From Chloroflexota bacterium (GTDB lineage: Bacteria; Chloroflexota; Chloroflexia; JAMCWQ01): a stretch of 36,437 nt of DNA. The notes under the pieces were generated by a model, which saw only the letters and a list, made by a program, of their open reading frames with translations, ran no database searches and was not told where the DNA came from. Below, piece by piece: positions 32,902-36,437 of the stretch (its first letter is position 1; every line of letters begins with the position of its first letter). The stretch is from positions 1 through 36,437 of the forward strand of contig JAMCWQ010000078.1 of NCBI GenBank assembly GCA_023480825.1. The letters are read 5' to 3'. Position numbers and translations under genes: made by a program.

Positions 32902-33138
32902 ATGACTTACCTCGCCTGGTATGACGATGACCGGAAGAAGCCGGCCCGGGAGAAGATCGATGAAGCCGTGAACAGATTCGTCGAGAAATACGGCTACTCG
33001 CCCAATCTGTGCTTGGTCAATGAGAGCGAATCCGTGAAACATGATGACCTGGTTGTAAAGCCGGTGCACCGCGTTGCTCGTCACACCTACTGGATCGGCT
33101 ATGACCAAACACTGGCCGGCGGAGCGGCTTGCGACTAA
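32902..33138 (+). CDS. Small conserved-looking protein of unknown function, possibly SOS-controlled
   Basis: I do not recognise a named family. From ATG 32902 (AAGGTGA 6-7 nt upstream) it encodes 78 residues beginning MTYLAWYDDDRKKPAREKID and ending IGYDQTLAGGAACD. It is a soluble, charged alpha/beta-like protein with a likely amphipathic helix (REKIDEAVNRFVEKY) and then a beta-rich part (PNLCLVNESE, LVVKPVHRVARHTYWIGYD). A TTG at 32887 would add five residues. It is a single-gene unit on the plus strand behind a promoter with two LexA-like boxes. Its stop codon overlaps the stop of the convergent carboxylase gene. Confidence 0.7.
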   Translation: MTYLAWYDDDRKKPAREKIDEAVNRFVEKYGYSPNLCLVNESESVKHDDLVVKPVHRVARHTYWIGYDQTLAGGAACD

Positions 33139-34895
33139 GCGGATATCAACGCGATCAATGCTCCATTCTCCACGGTCTGGCCCGCCTTCACCACAAGCTG
33201 GCTGACGACGCCTGACCGGTGCGCCAATATTTCGTTTTCCATTTTCATGGCTTCCAGCACGCAGACAACATCGCCGCTTACCACGGCCTGGCCGGCCTCC
33301 ACCAGCACACTGATCACCGTCCCCTGCATGGGACTTACTACCGCTTCGGAGTCCGCCGGGTATTTCCCTCGCACCATCCTCTTTTGGACCGGTTTCCGCC
33401 GGCCATCTGGTCCTTCCGCCAGCTCTGGCGCGGTCACTCGCACTGTGTAAAGCTTGTCGTTTATTTCGACCTGGATATCCCTTACCCGGGTGTCGCCCGC
33501 GGCCGGGGCGACAGGAAATCTGCCAATCGGAGACCTCGTCTCGGGGAACAGGGAGGAATCGAGATCATTCTCTACGAACTGGGTAGTGGCATTGCCGGCG
33601 GCAAACACCGGGTGAGCAATGACTTGCCGGCAGAACGGAATAGTGGTCTTCACACCTTCGATCTGGAACTCGTCCAGAGCCCTCAGGGTGCGCTGGCGGC
33701 ACTCGGCCCGGTCTGTTCCCCAGACGACGAGCTTGGCGATCAGAGAATCATAATGCTCGGGAATCGTGTAGCCGGGGTAGGCTCCACTATCGACCCGCAC
33801 CCCAAATCCGCCAGGCTCAGAATAATAGGCAATCGTCCCAGGGGTAGGGCGGAACCCGTTCGACGGGTCCTCGGCGTTGATGCGGCATTCTATGGCATGC
33901 CCTTGCGGCATGATATCCTCCTGCCGCAAGCTGAGCTGCGCCCCGCCGGCAAGCCTGAGCTGCTCCTTGACAAGGTCCACACCGGTCACCATCTCTGTCA
34001 CCGTATGCTCCACCTGGATACGCGTATTCATTTCCAGAAAGTAGAATTCGCCATCGGCGCTCAGTAGGAACTCCAGTGTGCCCGCACTCGAGTAGCCGGA
34101 GGCGTTGGCGGCGCGCACCGCTGCTTCTCCCATACGTCTCCTGACCTCGGGACTAATGGCCGGCGAGGGGCTTTCCTCGATGAGTTTCTGGTGTCTGCGC
34201 TGTATTGAGCAATCCCTCTCTCCTAGATAGACCGCATTGCCGGCCCCATCCGCCAATATCTGCATCTCGATATGCCTCGGGTTGGAGAGGTACTTCTCGA
34301 TGTATAGGCTGGCGTTGCCGAAATAGCCGCTAGCCTCGCGTGCGGCTCCTTCGAAAGCCGGTTCCACCTCGCTCCCTTCCCTGGCTATCCTCAGCCCCTT
34401 GCCACCACCGCCCGCTACCGCCTTAATGGCGACCGGATAGCCAAGATTGTCTGCAACAGACCTGGCTTCCATCACGCTTTGGACCGGCTCGAGTGTTCCA
34501 GGAACCACAGGCAGCCCGGCAGCGGACATGGTCTGGCGAGAGACAATCTTGTCGCCCATGGCCTCGATGGCCGAAGCCGGAGGCCCGACGAACTTCAATC
34601 CGGCTGCTTCGCACTGCCGGGCGAACCCGGCGTTTTCTGCCAGAAAGCCATACCCCGGATGAATGCCATCGGCCCCGCAGTCCAGGGCCGTCTGGATGAT
34701 CCGGTCGATGTTAAGGTAGCTCAGAGTGGGGGCAGCCGGCCCTATGAGATAGGCCTCATCGGCATAGAAGAGGTGGGCCGCTTGCCGGTCGGCTTCCGAA
34801 TAGACGGCGACCGTCCCGATGCCCAACTCGCGGCACGCCCGCATTACCCGAATGGCAATTTCCGAACGGTTGGCAACAAGCACCTTCCGCAGCAT
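33135..34895 (-). CDS. pccA: Acyl-CoA carboxylase alpha chain (biotin carboxylase fused to BCCP)
   Basis: The 586-residue protein carboxylates its own biotin with ATP and bicarbonate. The biotin carboxylase part begins MLRKVLVANRSEIAIRVMRA and has the ATP-grasp loop AVAGGGGKGLRIA and FLEMNTRIQVEHTVTEMVTG (about residues 1-450). A linker of roughly 50 residues leads to the biotinyl domain with EAMKMEN (biotin Lys551) and SPMQGTVISVLVEAGQ. The short linker is like acetyl/propionyl-CoA carboxylase alpha chains of Actinobacteria. Partner subunits lie directly upstream. GGAGGA is 10 nt before the ATG. Substrate (acetyl-, propionyl- or another acyl-CoA) is set by the beta chain, so the symbol is tentative. 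Confidence 0.9.
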   Translation of the reverse strand: MLRKVLVANRSEIAIRVMRACRELGIGTVAVYSEADRQAAHLFYADEAYLIGPAAPTLSYLNIDRIIQTALDCGADGIHPGYGFLAENAGFARQCEAAGLKFVGPPASAIEAMGDKIVSRQTMSAAGLPVVPGTLEPVQSVMEARSVADNLGYPVAIKAVAGGGGKGLRIAREGSEVEPAFEGAAREASGYFGNASLYIEKYLSNPRHIEMQILADGAGNAVYLGERDCSIQRRHQKLIEESPSPAISPEVRRRMGEAAVRAANASGYSSAGTLEFLLSADGEFYFLEMNTRIQVEHTVTEMVTGVDLVKEQLRLAGGAQLSLRQEDIMPQGHAIECRINAEDPSNGFRPTPGTIAYYSEPGGFGVRVDSGAYPGYTIPEHYDSLIAKLVVWGTDRAECRQRTLRALDEFQIEGVKTTIPFCRQVIAHPVFAAGNATTQFVENDLDSSLFPETRSPIGRFPVAPAAGDTRVRDIQVEINDKLYTVRVTAPELAEGPDGRRKPVQKRMVRGKYPADSEAVVSPMQGTVISVLVEAGQAVVSGDVVCVLEAMKMENEILAHRSGVVSQLVVKAGQTVENGALIALISA

Positions 34896-34910
34896 CGTTG
34901 CTAGGTCCTC

Positions 34911-35141
34911 CTAAGTGGTCCTGAGACGGGCGGCATTGCCCCAAGAATAGGCGATTGGCAACGGCTTTGCCGGTGGAGGAAGGCCCGGGCGCGCCGCTTC
35001 CCGCCACCGGTCGCGGGACAGCGGGGTTGAATCAGGCGCCGCGTTCGCCTGGCGAAGCCACTGCTCGATAGCAGCCGATATCGCCTTCAGCTCCTCCGCA
35101 GGCGGCTGAGGGTAGACCTCAAACTCCAGCCCGTTATCCAT
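34911..35141 (-). CDS. Acyl-CoA carboxylase epsilon-like subunit
   Basis: The 76-residue protein starts MDNGLEFEVYPQPPAEELKA. It has a helix EELKAISAAIEQWLRQ, a proline-rich linker, and SRDRWREAARPGLPP. Actinobacterial carboxylase epsilon subunits (AccE/PccE) share this plan of a PTxEELAAL helix plus a Trp/Arg-rich end, and they lie beside the beta gene. Here it sits between beta (11 nt after its stop, AGGAG site) and alpha (15 nt before it). Similarity is at motif level only. Such subunits stabilise the alpha-beta complex. Confidence 0.65.
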   Translation of the reverse strand: MDNGLEFEVYPQPPAEELKAISAAIEQWLRQANAAPDSTPLSRDRWREAARPGLPPPAKPLPIAYSWGNAARLRTT

Positions 35142-35152
35142 GTAGTCTCCTG

Positions 35153-36437
35153 CTACAGCGGAATGTTCCCATGTTTCCGCGGCGGCAAAGTCTCGCGCTT
35201 CGAAAGAGACGTCTCGAGGGCGCGAATCAACACCGGCCGCGTGTCCTGGGGCTCGATTACGTCGTCGACGTAGCCCCGCTCGGCCGCCACGTACGGATTG
35301 GCGAAACGCAACTTGTAGTCTTCGATCAGCTCCCGGGCACGGCTTGCCGCGTCGCCCGACTGGCTCAGTTCCTGCCGGAAGATGATGTTGACGGCCGCCT
35401 CCGGCCCCATGACGGCTATCTCGGCTGTCGGCCAGGCGAAATTGAAATCAGCGCCGATGTGCTTCGAGCACATTACGTCGTACGCGCCTCCATAGGCCTT
35501 CCTTGTGATCACTGTGAGCTTGGGAACCGTCGCCTCGCAATAGGCGTAGAGAAGCTTCGCCCCCTGCCTGATGATTCCCCCATACTCCTGGTTCGTGCCT
35601 GGCAGGAATCCCGGTACGTCCACAAAAGTAATGAGCGGGATGTTGAAGGCATCGCAAGTGCGGACAAAGCGAGCGCCCTTGGTGGACGAAGCTATGTCCA
35701 GGGTGCCGGCCAGCACCCTTGGCTGGTTTCCTACTATGCCCACCGGATGGCCGTTGAGCCGGGCAAAACCGACCACGATGTTGTCCGCGTAGCCCTCGTG
35801 GACCTCCAAGAATTCCCCGTCGTCCACAACTGCCGTGATGACTTCCTTCATATCGTAGGGCTTGGTAGGGCTGTCCGGCACGATGTCAATCAGTCTCTGG
35901 TCCCTGCGCTCCGGATCGTCCTCCGGCTTGAAGTAAGGAGGGTCTTCCAGATTGTTCGACGGCAAATAGCTCAGCAAGGCCCGCACGCCATCGTAAGCGT
36001 CCTGTTCATTTTCAGCGGCGAAATGGGCTACTCCGCTCTTGGTGCTGTGAGTGACCGCTCCGCCAAGCTCCTCGAAAGTCACCTCTTCGCCGGTGACGGT
36101 CTTTATGACTTCCGGCCCGGTTATGAACATCTGGCTGATGCCCTTCACCATGAAGGTGAAATCGGTGAGCGCGGGGGAGTACACTGCACCGCCGGCACAC
36201 GGTCCGGCGATTACGGATATCTGGGGGATCACGCCGGAAGCCAGCACGTTCCGGTAGAAAATGTAGGCATACCCCGCCAGGCTAACCACGCCTTCCTGTA
36301 TGCGCGCTCCGCCAGAATCATTGATGCCGATGATGGGAGCACCCATCTTGAGGGCCAGGTCCATCACCTTGACTATCTTCTCGGCGAAGACCTCGCCAAG
36401 GGAGCCGCCGAAAACCGTGAAGTCCTGGGGGAAGACA
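35153..36437 (-). CDS. pccB: Acyl-CoA (propionyl-CoA type) carboxylase beta chain, 5' end outside the window
   Basis: It is the carboxyltransferase that moves carboxyl from biotin to the acyl-CoA. About 428 residues of the roughly 515 expected are visible, entering mid-gene with [17 protein letters not shown]. Two crotonase-like halves are seen: [29 protein letters not shown] and [20 protein letters not shown] in the first, then [20 protein letters not shown] and [20 protein letters not shown] in the second. It ends KHGNIPL, which is typical of propionyl-CoA carboxylase and methylmalonyl-CoA decarboxylase. The adjacent biotin carboxylase argues for a carboxylase. First gene of the operon with the epsilon-like and alpha genes. 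Confidence 0.92.
   Translation of the reverse strand, partial: VFPQDFTVFGGSLGEVFAEKIVKVMDLALKMGAPIIGINDSGGARIQEGVVSLAGYAYIFYRNVLASGVIPQISVIAGPCAGGAVYSPALTDFTFMVKGISQMFITGPEVIKTVTGEEVTFEELGGAVTHSTKSGVAHFAAENEQDAYDGVRALLSYLPSNNLEDPPYFKPEDDPERRDQRLIDIVPDSPTKPYDMKEVITAVVDDGEFLEVHEGYADNIVVGFARLNGHPVGIVGNQPRVLAGTLDIASSTKGARFVRTCDAFNIPLITFVDVPGFLPGTNQEYGGIIRQGAKLLYAYCEATVPKLTVITRKAYGGAYDVMCSKHIGADFNFAWPTAEIAVMGPEAAVNIIFRQELSQSGDAASRARELIEDYKLRFANPYVAAERGYVDDVIEPQDTRPVLIRALETSLSKRETLPPRKHGNIPL

Overview
The window reads as one stretch of an anaerobic bacterial chromosome with no mobile elements, tRNA or rRNA genes. Three things point to an anaerobe with a Gram-positive-type genome layout: a leucine T-box leader, a ferredoxin-dependent 2-oxoacid oxidoreductase, and a division and cell wall (dcw) cluster that ends with a DUF1290 small basic protein and ftsZ. 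The style of the ilv genes and the palindromic TGTCATTCCGA-type repeats suggest Chloroflexota, possibly near Dehalococcoidia. That placement is an inference and not proven. Almost all genes lie on the minus strand. Many start with GTG or TTG, and most neighbours overlap by 4 nt (ATGA, GTGA or TTGA), which indicates tightly coupled operons.

Reading in the direction of transcription, the left end (6268 to 1) is a branched-chain amino acid operon: promoter, leucine-specific T-box leader, ilvD, ilvB, ilvN, ilvC, leuA (leuA runs off the window). The leader has one Stem I but two consecutive T-box/terminator modules. Upstream is a three-gene 2-oxoacid:ferredoxin oxidoreductase operon (8790 to 6255). 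The ilv promoter lies across the end of its last gene. A divergent promoter drives a small membrane protein and an MgtC-family protein on the plus strand.

From 9.6 to 15.6 kb are accessory genes: a UPF0173 metallo-hydrolase, two coupled GT4 glycosyltransferases, a thioredoxin behind a CsoR-family-like operator, a B12-binding-type radical SAM protein and nrdR.

From 15.7 to 31.1 kb is the dcw cluster, on the minus strand in the order mraZ, rsmH, ftsL, ftsI, murF, mraY, murD, ftsW, a CvpA-like gene, murC, murB, ddl, ftsQ, sbp, ftsZ. It encodes the cytoplasmic and membrane steps of peptidoglycan synthesis plus division proteins. murG is missing from its usual place between ftsW and murC. ftsW carries a one-base frameshift, and murC appears to begin at CTG. 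Upstream of mraZ is an array of TGG motifs one helical turn apart, combined with DnaA-box-like sequences, and beyond that a cluster of palindromic repeats.

The right end holds an RNase HI and zinc-ribbon pair, and a small unknown protein whose promoter carries two LexA-like GAAC-N4-GTTC palindromes. It ends with a biotin-dependent acyl-CoA carboxylase operon (beta, epsilon-like, alpha) that runs off the window.
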